Shown: piece after piece, positions 1 to 8,949 of the stretch
Layout: every line of letters starts with the position of its first letter
Position numbering within the stretch: position 1 is the stretch's first letter
Source: Alphaproteobacteria bacterium WMHbin7
GTDB taxonomy: Bacteria; Pseudomonadota; Alphaproteobacteria; Rhodospirillales; WMHbin7
NCBI GenBank assembly: GCA_002753155.1
Contig: PDZW01000018.1
Location: forward strand, 1-62,062
Reading direction: 5' to 3'
Length of the DNA stretch: 62,062 nt
Notes under the pieces: model-generated
Database searches by the model: none
What the model saw: the letters and a program-made list of their open reading frames with translations, nothing else
Told to the model about the DNA's origin: nothing
Program-made: the position numbers and the translations under genes

Positions 1-707
1 CCGAGGAGACTGTTGCCGGAGGCATTCTGTTTTAGCACTTCCTCACCAACCAGAAGGGCTCGTCGCATTGGGATCGTCTCGCCACCCAGCGCCCCCGCCA
101 GCTCACGCTGAAGCGATTGTGCCTGGGCGGGATTGGTTTGCGAGGCCCGCCACAGCATGTCGGCGACATCGGCCCGGCCCGCATCGCCATTGGCCTCGAC
201 ATGATATTTGAAGGTGGGAAGAATGCCGTTGAAGTCAGGCGCTTTGTTGATGATTCGCGCCCAGTCGTCATGCATGACGCGCTTGTTGCCGTCGATGCGA
301 TATTTTCTATCGTCGACCAAATTGGAATTGACGGGTGTGCCCAGTAATCCACCGCGCAAGGGCACGGGATTTTCGGGATGCTCGCGCGCCAGATTCATGA
401 GGTAGGGATTTGTCTTGCGCTCGTCGTTGCTGTTCACTGTCAGCAGGCCAGAGTCGCGATCGGGGGAGGGTTTCGGCGGAACGGTTTGGTCGAGTGCGGT
501 CTGGCTGGGCCGCCAAGTTTGTTCCGGCACCTGGCGCGTCAATGAACCGGAAGGCGCAAAGGCCTGACTCGCCCAGTCGCCGCCGGTTGAAACAGCCGGA
601 GCAGGTGGGAGTCCGGCAAAGCCAGTGCCGCTGTCGTCGGTTGAATTGCCCAAAGGAACATTATTCCCGGAGGGCATGCCCTCCGCGACTGAATTGAAGC
701 CACCCAT
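1..707 (-). CDS. Hypothetical protein, 3' end outside the window
   Basis: An open frame on the minus strand starts with ATG at 707, five bases after a good ribosome binding site (AGGAGG, 713-718), and stays open for 235 codons to the window edge. The first 75 or so residues are rich in Ser, Gly and Pro and probably disordered; a more ordered part follows. I do not recognise the family. The stretch beginning VEANGDAG (residues about 178-215) lines up without gaps with part of the lysozyme-like protein at 59278-61005, sharing NGxAG, then D, P, A and S at the same spacing. That suggests a common module, possibly of secreted or cell-wall-targeted proteins. No signal peptide is visible. A strong hairpin at 754-783 lies just upstream and isolates the gene from its right-hand neighbour. 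Confidence 0.7.
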   Translation of the reverse strand, partial: MGGFNSVAEGMPSGNNVPLGNSTDDSGTGFAGLPPAPAVSTGGDWASQAFAPSGSLTRQVPEQTWRPSQTALDQTVPPKPSPDRDSGLLTVNSNDERKTNPYLMNLAREHPENPVPLRGGLLGTPVNSNLVDDRKYRIDGNKRVMHDDWARIINKAPDFNGILPTFKYHVEANGDAGRADVADMLWRASQTNPAQAQSLQRELAGALGGETIPMRRALLVGEEVLKQNASGNSLL

Positions 708-753
708 GGCGGGCCTCCTGTGATGATGGTTGAAACAAACCAACCCAAACGCA

Positions 754-783
754 AAAAGCCGCCCGGGAGACCGGGCGGCTTTT
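754..783. terminator. Strong bidirectional hairpin terminator
   Basis: A perfect 13-bp stem (54-66 pairing with 71-83 of the 700s) closes a GAGA tetraloop and is flanked by an A run on one side and a T run on the other, so it could stop transcription in either direction. It sits between the start of the minus-strand gene at 707 and the small plus-strand ORF at 803. No convincing gene ends next to it, so it may mark the end of a gene that has decayed. Confidence 0.8.
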
Positions 784-802
784 AGGCGCAATAAGGGCGG
801 TA

Positions 803-1066
803 ATGGCTTTGCACATATCCCATTGCGGGCAGTCAGTCAAGGAAGAAATTCATTGGCAAGCAAGAATCGTGGTCGTAGATGGTAAATATGAAACAAATAC
901 CGATTCAGAGGTAATTATCCCCCCTTTTTCCGGCTTAATTTTCCGTAATGATTCAATGGACTGGCCCGTTACGAGGTGCCATCCCTTGCCCGGGATCGAT
1001 GAGGCCTTGGTTGATGAAGACCAACACAAGGACATTTGCCTGATATTTCAATGTGTTGTTGCTTGA
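803..1066 (+). CDS. Doubtful small hypothetical protein (87 aa)
   Basis: An ATG-initiated frame of 87 codons with a hydrophilic product (WQARIVVVDGKYETN near residue 18) and no recognisable domain. The upstream sequence AAGGGCGG is only a weak ribosome binding site, and base composition is more AT-rich than in the lepB region. The opposite strand also carries open frames here, including a 48-codon frame from 1099 to 953, so the coding strand is uncertain. If neither is real, 708-1097 is a 390-bp stretch holding only the terminator at 754-783. Confidence 0.27.
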   Translation: MALHISHCGQSVKEEIHWQARIVVVDGKYETNTDSEVIIPPFSGLIFRNDSMDWPVTRCHPLPGIDEALVDEDQHKDICLIFQCVVA

Positions 1067-1097
1067 GGCGATTTCAAACCCTTGACTTTGCAGGGCC

Positions 1098-1919
1098 ATG
1101 CTGGCTTCATCCGGTCACTTCTTGGACTGGAAACACACTGTGGCCTTCAATATTCCCCGCCTTTTCGCTGCCTCATCCCAGCGCAAGAAGGCCAAGCCCG
1201 CCGATGGCTCGTGGAGCGAGACGATCCGGACCGTGCTTTATGCCGGTCTGATTGCGCTGGGGATTCGCACCTTCGCCTATGAACCCTTCAACATTCCCTC
1301 GGGCTCGATGATTCCCACCCTGCTGGTGGGCGACTATCTGTTCGTTTCAAAATTCTCGCTCGGTTACTCCAAACATTCCTTTCCCTTCAGCATGGCGCCT
1401 TTTTCCGGGCGCATCTTCAAGACCGAGCCCGAGCGCGGCGATGTCGTGGTCTTCAAGTTGCCCACCGACAACAAGACCGACTATATCAAGCGTCTGGTCG
1501 GCCTGCCGGGTGATCGCATTCAGATGAAGGGCGGGCTTTTGTTCATCAATGGCGAACCGGTCAAGCGCGAACGCATCGCCGACTATGTCGCCAGGGACGA
1601 ACACGGCAACACGCTGCGCATGGTGCAGTATCTGGAAACCTTGCCGGGTGGTCGCGTGCATCCCATCATCGAGAAGACGGATGTCTGGTATCTCGACGAC
1701 ACCAGTGAATTTCTGGTGCCTGCGGGCCATTACTTCGCCATGGGCGACAACCGTGACAATTCCCAAGACAGCCGCGTGATCGGCTCGGTTCCTTCCGAGA
1801 ATCTGGTGGGACGGGCCGAGTTCCTGTGGTTCTCGACCGACGGCTCGGCCAGCTTCTTCGAATTCTGGAGATGGCCCTTTGCCACGCGCTTTGCCCGCTT
1901 CTTCCAGCCTGTTCGCTAA
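1098..1919 (+). CDS. lepB: Signal peptidase I
   Basis: A membrane-anchored serine protease that removes signal peptides from proteins exported by Sec or Tat. The family boxes are present in order: IPSGSMIPTLLVGDY with catalytic Ser70, RGDVVVFKLP, DYIKRLVGLPGDRI with the general base Lys131, and GDNRDNSQDSR near the end. One membrane segment (about residues 44-60) precedes the catalytic domain. The start is not certain: ATG at 1098 gives 273 aa, while an in-frame GTG at 1140 gives 259 aa and removes an atypical N-terminal extension. The gene heads a lepB-rnc-era run with overlapping reading frames, the usual alphaproteobacterial arrangement. The pdxJ-acpS genes often found upstream are absent. 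Confidence 0.95.
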   Translation: MLASSGHFLDWKHTVAFNIPRLFAASSQRKKAKPADGSWSETIRTVLYAGLIALGIRTFAYEPFNIPSGSMIPTLLVGDYLFVSKFSLGYSKHSFPFSMAPFSGRIFKTEPERGDVVVFKLPTDNKTDYIKRLVGLPGDRIQMKGGLLFINGEPVKRERIADYVARDEHGNTLRMVQYLETLPGGRVHPIIEKTDVWYLDDTSEFLVPAGHYFAMGDNRDNSQDSRVIGSVPSENLVGRAEFLWFSTDGSASFFEFWRWPFATRFARFFQPVR

Positions 1920-2568
1920 CTTGGAACTGGATTACGTCTTCAAGTCACCTTCCCTGCGCGATGAAGCGCTGACGCATCCCAGCGCCGCCTCGGCCTTGAA
2001 GCCCAGCTATCAGCGCCTGGAATTTCTGGGTGATCGCGTTCTGGGGCTGGTCGTGGCGCGTCTTCTGATCCAGCGCTTTCCCGGGGAGGCCGAGGGTGAT
2101 CTGGCCAAGCGCCATGCCGTTCTGGTCAGTCGTGAAACGGCGGCCAGGGCTGCGGGAGCGCTTGGCATCGCTCCCTTCATCAAGCTCTCAAAGGGCGAGG
2201 ACGAGGCGGGCGGGCGGAGCAATCCCACCGCCTTGGGCGACGTGATGGAGGCCCTTTTGGGGGCGATCTATCTGGATGGCGGTTTGGCCCCTGCCGAAGC
2301 CTTGGTCGTTCGCTTGTGGGAGCCTTTGCTGGCGGAAGACCTGTCTCCGCCCAAGGACCCCAAGACGACGTTGCAGGAATGGAGCCAAGCCCGCTCGATG
2401 GGGTTACCGGTCTATTCGGTTTTAAGCCAGAGCGGCCCGGCACATGATCCGAAATTCCTGATTCTGGCCCGCATCGGCGACAATCAGGCCCAAGGCGAAG
2501 GCAATTCGAAACGGGCGGCCGAACAGATGGCCGCCAAGGCCCTGTTGGAGACTCTCACCCATGACTAA
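1879..2568 (+). CDS. rnc: Ribonuclease III
   Basis: A double-strand-specific endoribonuclease that processes rRNA precursors and degrades structured RNA. The catalytic domain carries RLEFLGDRVLGL (about residue 46) and the second acidic box GDVMEALLGAIYLDGG. A dsRNA-binding domain fills the C-terminal third, ending GEGNSKRAAEQMAAKALLET. The product is 229 aa, normal for the family. The frame opens with TTG at 1879, overlapping lepB by 41 bases; another TTG at 1921, just after the lepB stop, would give a product 14 residues shorter. The 3' end overlaps era by 8 bases, so the three genes are probably translationally coupled. Confidence 0.96.
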   Translation: MPRALPASSSLFANLELDYVFKSPSLRDEALTHPSAASALKPSYQRLEFLGDRVLGLVVARLLIQRFPGEAEGDLAKRHAVLVSRETAARAAGALGIAPFIKLSKGEDEAGGRSNPTALGDVMEALLGAIYLDGGLAPAEALVVRLWEPLLAEDLSPPKDPKTTLQEWSQARSMGLPVYSVLSQSGPAHDPKFLILARIGDNQAQGEGNSKRAAEQMAAKALLETLTHD

Positions 2569-3451
2569 CGCCGGTTTCGTCGCGATTCTGGGGGCTCCCA
2601 ATGCCGGGAAATCGACCCTGGTCAACCGGCTGGTGGGATCGAAAGTATCGATCGTCTCGGCCAAGGTGCAGACCACGCGCACCCGCGTCATCGGAATCGT
2701 CATGCATGAAGGGGCGCAGGTCGTGCTGGTCGATACGCCAGGCATCTTCGCGCCCAAGCGCCGCCTGGATCGCGCCATGGTGGCGGCGGCCTGGAGCGGG
2801 GCCAACGATGCCGATTCCATTCTGCTGATCGTCGATTCCCGCAAGGGCTATGACGACGAAGCCAGGACCATTGTTTCCCGCCTGAAGGACGAGGGGCGGC
2901 GGGCCTTCCTGGCCCTCAACAAAGTCGATCTGATCGACAAGGCCAGGCTGTTGAAGCTGGCGGGCGAGATGGATGCCGAGGGCTGTTTCGAGGCCGTCTT
3001 CATGATCTCGGCCCTTTCTGGCGACGGCTGCGACGAGTTGATCGCCAAGCTGGCGGGAGCCATGCCCGAGGGGCCTTATCTGTTCCCCGAGGACGATCTG
3101 TCCGACATGCCCGAACGCCTGCTGGCCGCCGAGGTGGTGCGGGAACAGCTTTATCACAAGCTCTATCAGGAACTGCCCTATGCGGCGACGGTCGAGACCG
3201 AATCCTGGAAGGACCGGCCGGACGGCAGCGTGCGCGTCGAGGCCACCATCTATGTCCAGCGCGACAGCCAGAAATCCATCGTGCTGGGCAATCAGGGCGG
3301 CATGGTCAAGGCCATCGGCAGTGCCGCACGCCAGGAACTGGAACAGTTGCTGGAACGCAAGGTTCACCTGTTCCTCTTCGTCAAGGTGCGCGAGAACTGG
3401 CAGGAAGACCGCGAGCGCTATCAGCCCTGGGGGCTAGATTTCGAGGCTTAA
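2561..3451 (+). CDS. era: GTPase Era
   Basis: An essential GTPase that binds the 3' end of 16S rRNA and assists 30S subunit assembly. The G motifs are clear: GAPNAGKSTLVN (P-loop, about residue 10), DTPGIF (G3) and NKVD (G4). The C-terminal KH RNA-binding domain covers about residues 200-290, with the IVLGNQGGMVKAIG loop. At 296 aa it has the normal length. The ATG overlaps the end of rnc by 8 bases. In related genomes recO usually follows directly; here a binding protein and kinase pair lies between them. Confidence 0.97.
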   Translation: MTNAGFVAILGAPNAGKSTLVNRLVGSKVSIVSAKVQTTRTRVIGIVMHEGAQVVLVDTPGIFAPKRRLDRAMVAAAWSGANDADSILLIVDSRKGYDDEARTIVSRLKDEGRRAFLALNKVDLIDKARLLKLAGEMDAEGCFEAVFMISALSGDGCDELIAKLAGAMPEGPYLFPEDDLSDMPERLLAAEVVREQLYHKLYQELPYAATVETESWKDRPDGSVRVEATIYVQRDSQKSIVLGNQGGMVKAIGSAARQELEQLLERKVHLFLFVKVRENWQEDRERYQPWGLDFEA

Positions 3452-3537
3452 TAATTAAACTATTCATGTATTTTTTTGTCTTTAGAAAATAGAAAGGGCG
3501 CTTTTTCAAAACATATTCATGCTAACATGGGCGCGGG

Positions 3538-4506
3538 GTGAAAGGCTGCTGTCGCGTGTTAGCGCTTTTTAATAGCTGGGCTCGTCTTGCAAGGCACCGC
3601 TTTAGCCGTGGCGGTGTGATTGTATGTGCCCTTTTTGTGGTCGGAATCTCTTGGCCGTGCCTAGCCTCCGATTATGAACCCTCTTTCTCCGATAAGGCCC
3701 CGGCCGCGAATAACATCATCCTCTTCGGGGTGCATCCTCTTCATAACCCGCAGCGTTTGTACGAGGTCTATCAGCCGCTCGTCAATTATTTGAACAGCAA
3801 CATCCTTGGCTTGCGGTTCAAGCTGGAAGCCTCGCGAAATTACGCCGCCTATGAAGAAAAGCTGTATGCCGGTCATTTTCATTTCGCGTTGCCCAATCCC
3901 TACCAGACTTTGATGGCCACCCAGCACGGCTATCGAATTTTTGGCAAGATGGGCGACGACATGAACTTTCGCGGCATCATTTTAGTCAGACGCGACAGCA
4001 ACATCACCAAGGTCGAGGATTTGAAGGGTAAGGCTGTCAGCTATCCCGCGCCAACGGCCTTGGCCGCCACTTTGCTGCCGCAGTGGTATTTGTACAGTCA
4101 CGGGCTAGATATAAAGCGGGATATCGAGAACCGTTATGTCGGTTCACAAGAATCCTCAATTCTCAACGCCGTGCAGGGGAAGGTCGCCGCTGCCGCCACC
4201 TGGCCGCCGCCCTGGCTTGCCTTTGCCAAGGCGAGGCCCGAAGATGCAGCGAAGATGATGGTGATCTGGGAAACGGAGCCGCTGGTCAATAATGGATTGG
4301 TGGTCAGGTCGGACGTTCCTGCAGAGTTGGAGCAACGGGTTGGACGCCTTCTCTTCGCACTGCATACACATTCCCAGGGGCAAGACATTCTTGCGCCGAT
4401 GGAGCTAAGTCGTTTCGAACCCGCCTCCGACGCAACCTATAAGCCTGTGCGTGAATTCTTGGCGCGCTTCGAGGCCGAAGTGCGGCCTGTTCAGGAACGA
4501 AAATGA
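3538..4506 (+). CDS. PhnD-like periplasmic substrate-binding protein
   Basis: A periplasmic binding protein of the phosphate/phosphite/phosphonate (PhnD-like) fold, with the typical statements IILFGVHPLHNPQRLYEVYQPLV and KVEDLKGKAVSYPAPTA. A hydrophobic signal segment spans about residues 26-43 and ends near CLAS. The start is GTG at 3538. No ABC permease or ATPase gene is nearby. Instead the stop codon overlaps the ATG of a membrane histidine kinase (ATGA), which suggests that the protein loads a ligand for signalling and not for uptake. The ligand cannot be told from the sequence. The 86 bases upstream are AT-rich, unlike the flanking era and recO genes, consistent with an insertion into the era-recO operon. 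Confidence 0.82.
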   Translation: MKGCCRVLALFNSWARLARHRFSRGGVIVCALFVVGISWPCLASDYEPSFSDKAPAANNIILFGVHPLHNPQRLYEVYQPLVNYLNSNILGLRFKLEASRNYAAYEEKLYAGHFHFALPNPYQTLMATQHGYRIFGKMGDDMNFRGIILVRRDSNITKVEDLKGKAVSYPAPTALAATLLPQWYLYSHGLDIKRDIENRYVGSQESSILNAVQGKVAAAATWPPPWLAFAKARPEDAAKMMVIWETEPLVNNGLVVRSDVPAELEQRVGRLLFALHTHSQGQDILAPMELSRFEPASDATYKPVREFLARFEAEVRPVQERK

Positions 4507-5948
4507 AGAAGTTTTTGGTTTTTTTGTTGAAAGGATCGATTCGCCGCCAATTGATGATGGGCGTCGCGCTGGTGCATGCTGTGTTGATGACATTTTTTGT
4601 TTTGGATCTGGTTGGGCGCCAGCGTTCCTTTCTTCAAGAACAAAGGTATGATCAGGCATTCAGCTTGACCAAGACGCTTGCGGCCAACAGCACTTCGTGG
4701 GTTCTGTCTGATGATCTTGTCGGATTGGAGGAACTGCTCAAGCCAATGTCCGATTATCCGGAATTGCGCTATGCAATGGTTCTTTCTGACGATGGACAGG
4801 TTCTGGCGCATACCAAAACTGGCGTGGCGGGCCGCTATATCGCCGATTCTGTCAGCACAAGACTGCTGATAGCCCCCCCGAAGCCGACGGAGCTCGTTAA
4901 TACCCCCGAGATCGTTGACGTGGCGTCCCCTATTCTGATCGACGATCGGTTGATTGGGTGGGCCCGCATTGGCTTGGGGCAGGAGGCAAGCGGCAGAGAA
5001 CTTAGGCTGGTGACGATCGAGGGCCTGATTTATACGCTGTTCGCTATTGTGCTTGGCACCCTTTTTGCCTTTTGGATGGCGCGTGGCCTGACATCCGGCC
5101 TGTACGGATTGAAATCGGTTGCCGATTCCTTTTCCAAGGGAGATCGCGATTTACGCGCTTCTTCTGACCGTCACGACGAAATCGGCGAGCTAGCCATTGG
5201 TTTCAATCAAATGCTGGATGCCATCGCCATCAACGAGTCGGACTTGCGTCAGACTCTGGATGCGCTTAGCCGCTCCAACGTCGAACTGGAAAGGTTTGCC
5301 CATATCGCCGCTCACGATTTGCAGGAACCAACCAGAAGCCTCATTCTTCATACGCAACTTCTGAAAAAGCGTCTCGGCGAAGGTCTTGGCGACGAGGATA
5401 GCAAGAGTCTGGACTACATCATTCAATGTGCCCAGCACATGCAGTCCCTGGTGCGTGACATTCTGCTCTTCTCGCGCACCAGCCATACCCAGGGTTTACT
5501 GGAAGACGTCGATATGCAGGACGTCTTGACCATGGCGCTGACAAATCTGGATTTGACCATTTCTGAAAGAGAAGCCGTCATTTCCTACGGCGATTTGCCC
5601 CATGTTTCAGCCAACCGAGGGCAATTGATCCTGCTTGTTCAGAATCTGATTTCAAACGCTATCAAGTTCACGTCGCGCGATGTCAAGCCCAGGATCGCCA
5701 TTTCGGCAAGGCGCGACGGCGAATTTTGGGAGTTTTCCGTAACCGACAATGGCATCGGTATCGATCCCCAATATTTCAATTTGATTTTCCAGCTATTCAA
5801 GCGCCTGCACACTCATGACAGCTATCCGGGCACGGGAATTGGCTTGGCTTTGTGTAAGCGGATCGTCGAACTGAACGGCGGCAAGATTTGGGTGCATTCA
5901 GAATCGGGCAAGGGATCGGTCTTTTACTTCACCTTGCGGGCCTTGTGA
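4503..5948 (+). CDS. Membrane sensor histidine kinase paired with PhnD-like protein
   Basis: A 481-aa sensor kinase. Two membrane segments (about residues 15-35 and 172-195) bracket a periplasmic domain; a HAMP linker follows, then a HisKA domain with the phosphoacceptor in AAHDLQEPTRS. The ATP-binding domain has the N box LVQNLISNAIKF and the glycine boxes DNGIGIDPQY and GTGIGLALCKRIV. It has no receiver domain and no response regulator gene adjoins it, so its partner is encoded elsewhere. The 4-base ATGA overlap with the upstream binding protein predicts coupled synthesis and a shared signal. recO begins 10 bases downstream. Confidence 0.9.
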   Translation: MKKFLVFLLKGSIRRQLMMGVALVHAVLMTFFVLDLVGRQRSFLQEQRYDQAFSLTKTLAANSTSWVLSDDLVGLEELLKPMSDYPELRYAMVLSDDGQVLAHTKTGVAGRYIADSVSTRLLIAPPKPTELVNTPEIVDVASPILIDDRLIGWARIGLGQEASGRELRLVTIEGLIYTLFAIVLGTLFAFWMARGLTSGLYGLKSVADSFSKGDRDLRASSDRHDEIGELAIGFNQMLDAIAINESDLRQTLDALSRSNVELERFAHIAAHDLQEPTRSLILHTQLLKKRLGEGLGDEDSKSLDYIIQCAQHMQSLVRDILLFSRTSHTQGLLEDVDMQDVLTMALTNLDLTISEREAVISYGDLPHVSANRGQLILLVQNLISNAIKFTSRDVKPRIAISARRDGEFWEFSVTDNGIGIDPQYFNLIFQLFKRLHTHDSYPGTGIGLALCKRIVELNGGKIWVHSESGKGSVFYFTLRAL

Positions 5949-5958
5949 TCCGCCCCGC

Positions 5959-6660
5959 ATGGACTGGACCGACGACGGCATCGTTCTGACCACCCGCAAG
6001 TTCGGGGAAAGTGGGCTGATCGTCAGCCTGCTCACCCGCGAGCATGGCCGCCATGCAGGCCTGGTGCGGGGCGGGGCGGGTAAGCGGGCGGCAGGGCTTT
6101 ACGAGCCGGGAAACCTTGTCCATGCGGTCTGGCGGGCGCGCCTGGAGGAGCAATTGGGCAGCCTGGCCTGCGAGCTGCGATGCGCCCATGCTGCCCGGCA
6201 GTTGTCGCATCCCGACCGGCTGGCGGCCCTTTTATCGGCGCTCACCCTGGTCGAAGCGGCTTTGCCCGAGCGTGAACCCCATGCCTCCCTGTTTGATTCC
6301 TTGTCGGCACTGCTTACCCTGTTGGGCGAGACAGGCTGGGAACAGGCCTATGTGCGCTGGGAGATGATCCTGCTGGCCGAGTTGGGCTTTGGCATCGATC
6401 TGTCTTGCTGTGCCGCCACCGGCGCCAACGACCATTTGGCCTATGTCTCGCCCAAGTCGGGCCGGGCGGTTTCCCTGGCGGCGGGCGCCCCCTGGAAGGA
6501 CAAGCTATTGATATTGCCTGGATTTCTTATGGACGAGGCGGGTGGTACCATCGCCGAAGGGCTGAGATTGACCGGATATTTCCTTGAATCCTGGCTTTTC
6601 AACCACTTGGGAAAGCCAATTCCCCCGGCCCGCACACGGCTTGTTGACCGGCTGGGCTGA
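5959..6660 (+). CDS. recO: DNA repair protein RecO
   Basis: A recombination mediator that helps load RecA on gaps through the RecF pathway. The N-terminal OB fold is recognisable (MDWTDDGIVLTTRKFGESG, LLTREHGRHAGLVRGG), followed by the helical C-terminal domain. The 233-aa length fits the alphaproteobacterial form. The four-cysteine zinc motif of some family members is not apparent; only a CC pair near residue 153 is seen. The gene is 10 bases from the preceding kinase gene and 21 bases from parC, so it is probably transcribed with both neighbours. Confidence 0.93.
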   Translation: MDWTDDGIVLTTRKFGESGLIVSLLTREHGRHAGLVRGGAGKRAAGLYEPGNLVHAVWRARLEEQLGSLACELRCAHAARQLSHPDRLAALLSALTLVEAALPEREPHASLFDSLSALLTLLGETGWEQAYVRWEMILLAELGFGIDLSCCAATGANDHLAYVSPKSGRAVSLAAGAPWKDKLLILPGFLMDEAGGTIAEGLRLTGYFLESWLFNHLGKPIPPARTRLVDRLG

Positions 6661-6681
6661 TACCCACTATATCTTGCGGCC

Positions 6682-8907
6682 ATGAATCAGATCCTCAATG
6701 GCGGTGAGATCCGCGATACCGGCTTGGCCGATGCGCTTTCCGAGCGTTATCTGGCCTATGCGCTGTCCACCATCGTTTCGCGCTCGCTGCCCGACGTGCG
6801 CGACGGGCTGAAGCCCGTGCATCGGCGCATCCTGTTCGCCATGCGCCAGTTGAAGCTGGACCCCGAGTCCGGCTTCAAGAAATGCGCCCGCGTGGTTGGC
6901 GACGTCATCGGTAAATACCACCCCCATGGCGATGTGGCGGTCTACGAGGCCATGGTGCGCCTGGCCCAGGATTTCGCCGTGCGCTATCCCCTGGTCGAGG
7001 GCCAGGGCAATTTCGGCAATATCGATGGCGATAACGCAGCCGCCATGCGCTATACCGAATCCAAACTGACGACGGTGGCGAGCGCCCTGCTGGACGGTTT
7101 GGACGAAGACGCGGTCGATTTCCGCGCTACCTATGACGGCTCGGAATCCGAGCCGGTGGTCATGCCCTCGGCCTTCCCCAATCTGCTGGCCAACGGTTCC
7201 GCTGGCATCGCCGTCGGCATGGCGACCAATATTCCGCCCCATAACGTGTCGGAACTGTGCGATGCGCTGGCGCTTCTGATCAAGAAGCCAAGCGCCTCGG
7301 TGGATGAACTGGTGCAGTTCGTGCGCGGGCCCGATTTTCCCACCGGCGGCATTCTGACCGAACCTGCTGAGAATATCCTGGAAGCCTATCGCACCGGGCG
7401 CGGCGGTTTCAGGCTGCGCGCCCGCTGGGTGGTTGAGAAGATGCGCCACGGTCTTTATCAAGTCGTGGTGACGGAAATTCCCTATCAGGTGCAAAAGGCC
7501 AAGCTGATCGAGCGCATCGCTGACTTGATGACCGAGAAGAAGCTGCCCTTGCTGGCCGATGTCAGGGACGAGTCCACCGATGTCGTGCGCGTCGTCTTCG
7601 AGCCACGTAATCGCACCGCCTCGCCCGAGGTGATGATGGAGCAGTTGTTCCGTCAGACCGATCTGGAAACGCGCATTTCGCTCAACATGAACGTGCTGGA
7701 CGGGGACGGCATTCCGCGCGTGATGAACCTGAAGGAGGTTCTGAAGGCCTTTCTCGATCATCGCATGGTGGTGCTGGAACGCCGGGCGCGTTACCGACTG
7801 GGGCGCATCGACCATCGACTGGAAGTGCTGGGCGGCTATTTGGTGGCCTATCTCAATCTCGATGCCGTGATCAAGATCATCCGGAACGAGGACGAGCCCA
7901 AGCCTGCGCTGATGAAAAAGTTCAAGCTGTCCGACGTGCAGGCGGAAGCCATTTTGAACATGCGCCTGCGCGCTTTGCGCAAGCTTGAGGAATTCGAGAT
8001 TCGGCGCGAGCATGAGCGCTTGAGTGCCGAGAAGACCGAGTTGGAATCCCTGTTGGCCGACGAGGCCAAGCGCTGGCGCGCCATCGGCGCCGAGATCAAG
8101 GATATCCGCAAGAAATTCGGACCCGATACGCAGCTTGGCAAACGCAGAAGCGATATTTCCGGCCCGCCCCCGGTGATCGATGTGCCCATGGAAGCCATGG
8201 TCGAGCATGAGGACATCACGGTCGTCCTGTCTGAAAAGGGATGGGTGCGCGCCATGAAGGGGCATCTGGCCGATACGGCGGAACTGAAATACAAGGAAGG
8301 CGACAGTGCGGCCTTCATTCTGCCTGCAGCCACCACTTCGAAGATTCTGGTTTTCGCCTCGAACGGCCGTTTCTACACGCTGCTGGGCGACAAGCTGCCC
8401 AAGGGGCGCGGGCACGGCGAGCCCATCCGCCTGATGATCGATCTGCCCAATGATGCCGAGATCGTGGCCCTGGTGCTGCACAAGCCGGGCGACAAGCTGT
8501 TGCTGGCCTCATCGGGCGGGCGCGGTTTCATTGTCGAGGAAAGCGAGGTCGTGGCCCAGACCAAGGCGGGCAAGCAGGTGATGAATCTGGACGAGGGCGA
8601 AAAGGCCGTTCTTGCCGTCGCCGTCGAGGGCGATCATGTCGCCGTGGTCGGCGAGAATCGCAAGCTTCTGCTCTTCCCCCTGGCCGAGGTGCCCGAATTG
8701 AGCCGGGGCAGGGGCGTTATCCTGCAACGCTACAAGGATGCGCATCTGTCCGATCTCAAGGTCTTTACCTTGAAGGAGGGCTTGAGCTGGACTATCGGCG
8801 GGCGCACGCGCACCGAAACTGATCTCAAACAGTGGGTTGGCGAGCGCGCCCAGGCGGGCCGACTGCCGCCCAACGGCTTCCCGCGTTCGAACCGGTTTGA
8901 TGGGTAG
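6682..8907 (+). CDS. parC: DNA topoisomerase IV subunit A
   Basis: The DNA-cleaving subunit of topoisomerase IV, which decatenates daughter chromosomes. The start region [20 protein letters not shown], the helix [20 protein letters not shown] and the active-site tyrosine in [11 protein letters not shown] are all present. The 741-aa length and the short beta-pinwheel C-terminus fit ParC better than GyrA; the GyrA box is not evident. The position corresponding to Ser80 of E. coli ParC, the main quinolone contact, is Val here (HGDVAVYE). The gene closes the lepB-to-parC run. Confidence 0.95.
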   Translation: MNQILNGGEIRDTGLADALSERYLAYALSTIVSRSLPDVRDGLKPVHRRILFAMRQLKLDPESGFKKCARVVGDVIGKYHPHGDVAVYEAMVRLAQDFAVRYPLVEGQGNFGNIDGDNAAAMRYTESKLTTVASALLDGLDEDAVDFRATYDGSESEPVVMPSAFPNLLANGSAGIAVGMATNIPPHNVSELCDALALLIKKPSASVDELVQFVRGPDFPTGGILTEPAENILEAYRTGRGGFRLRARWVVEKMRHGLYQVVVTEIPYQVQKAKLIERIADLMTEKKLPLLADVRDESTDVVRVVFEPRNRTASPEVMMEQLFRQTDLETRISLNMNVLDGDGIPRVMNLKEVLKAFLDHRMVVLERRARYRLGRIDHRLEVLGGYLVAYLNLDAVIKIIRNEDEPKPALMKKFKLSDVQAEAILNMRLRALRKLEEFEIRREHERLSAEKTELESLLADEAKRWRAIGAEIKDIRKKFGPDTQLGKRRSDISGPPPVIDVPMEAMVEHEDITVVLSEKGWVRAMKGHLADTAELKYKEGDSAAFILPAATTSKILVFASNGRFYTLLGDKLPKGRGHGEPIRLMIDLPNDAEIVALVLHKPGDKLLLASSGGRGFIVEESEVVAQTKAGKQVMNLDEGEKAVLAVAVEGDHVAVVGENRKLLLFPLAEVPELSRGRGVILQRYKDAHLSDLKVFTLKEGLSWTIGGRTRTETDLKQWVGERAQAGRLPPNGFPRSNRFDG

Positions 8908-8949
8908 GACGCTTTCCGCCTTGAACTTCGCCCAATCTTGCCTAAGACT

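Noticed and set aside
953..1099. A 48-codon minus-strand frame starting ATG at 1099 (MALQSQGFEIASSNN...)
   Set aside because: It reads like protein, but it is short, overlaps the lepB start region and the plus-strand ORF at 803, and cannot be told from chance without comparison.
6667..8481. A 604-codon minus-strand frame opposite parC
   Set aside because: It is rich in His, Gln, Gly and Asp as expected for antisense of GC-rich coding DNA, whereas the plus strand encodes a clear ParC.
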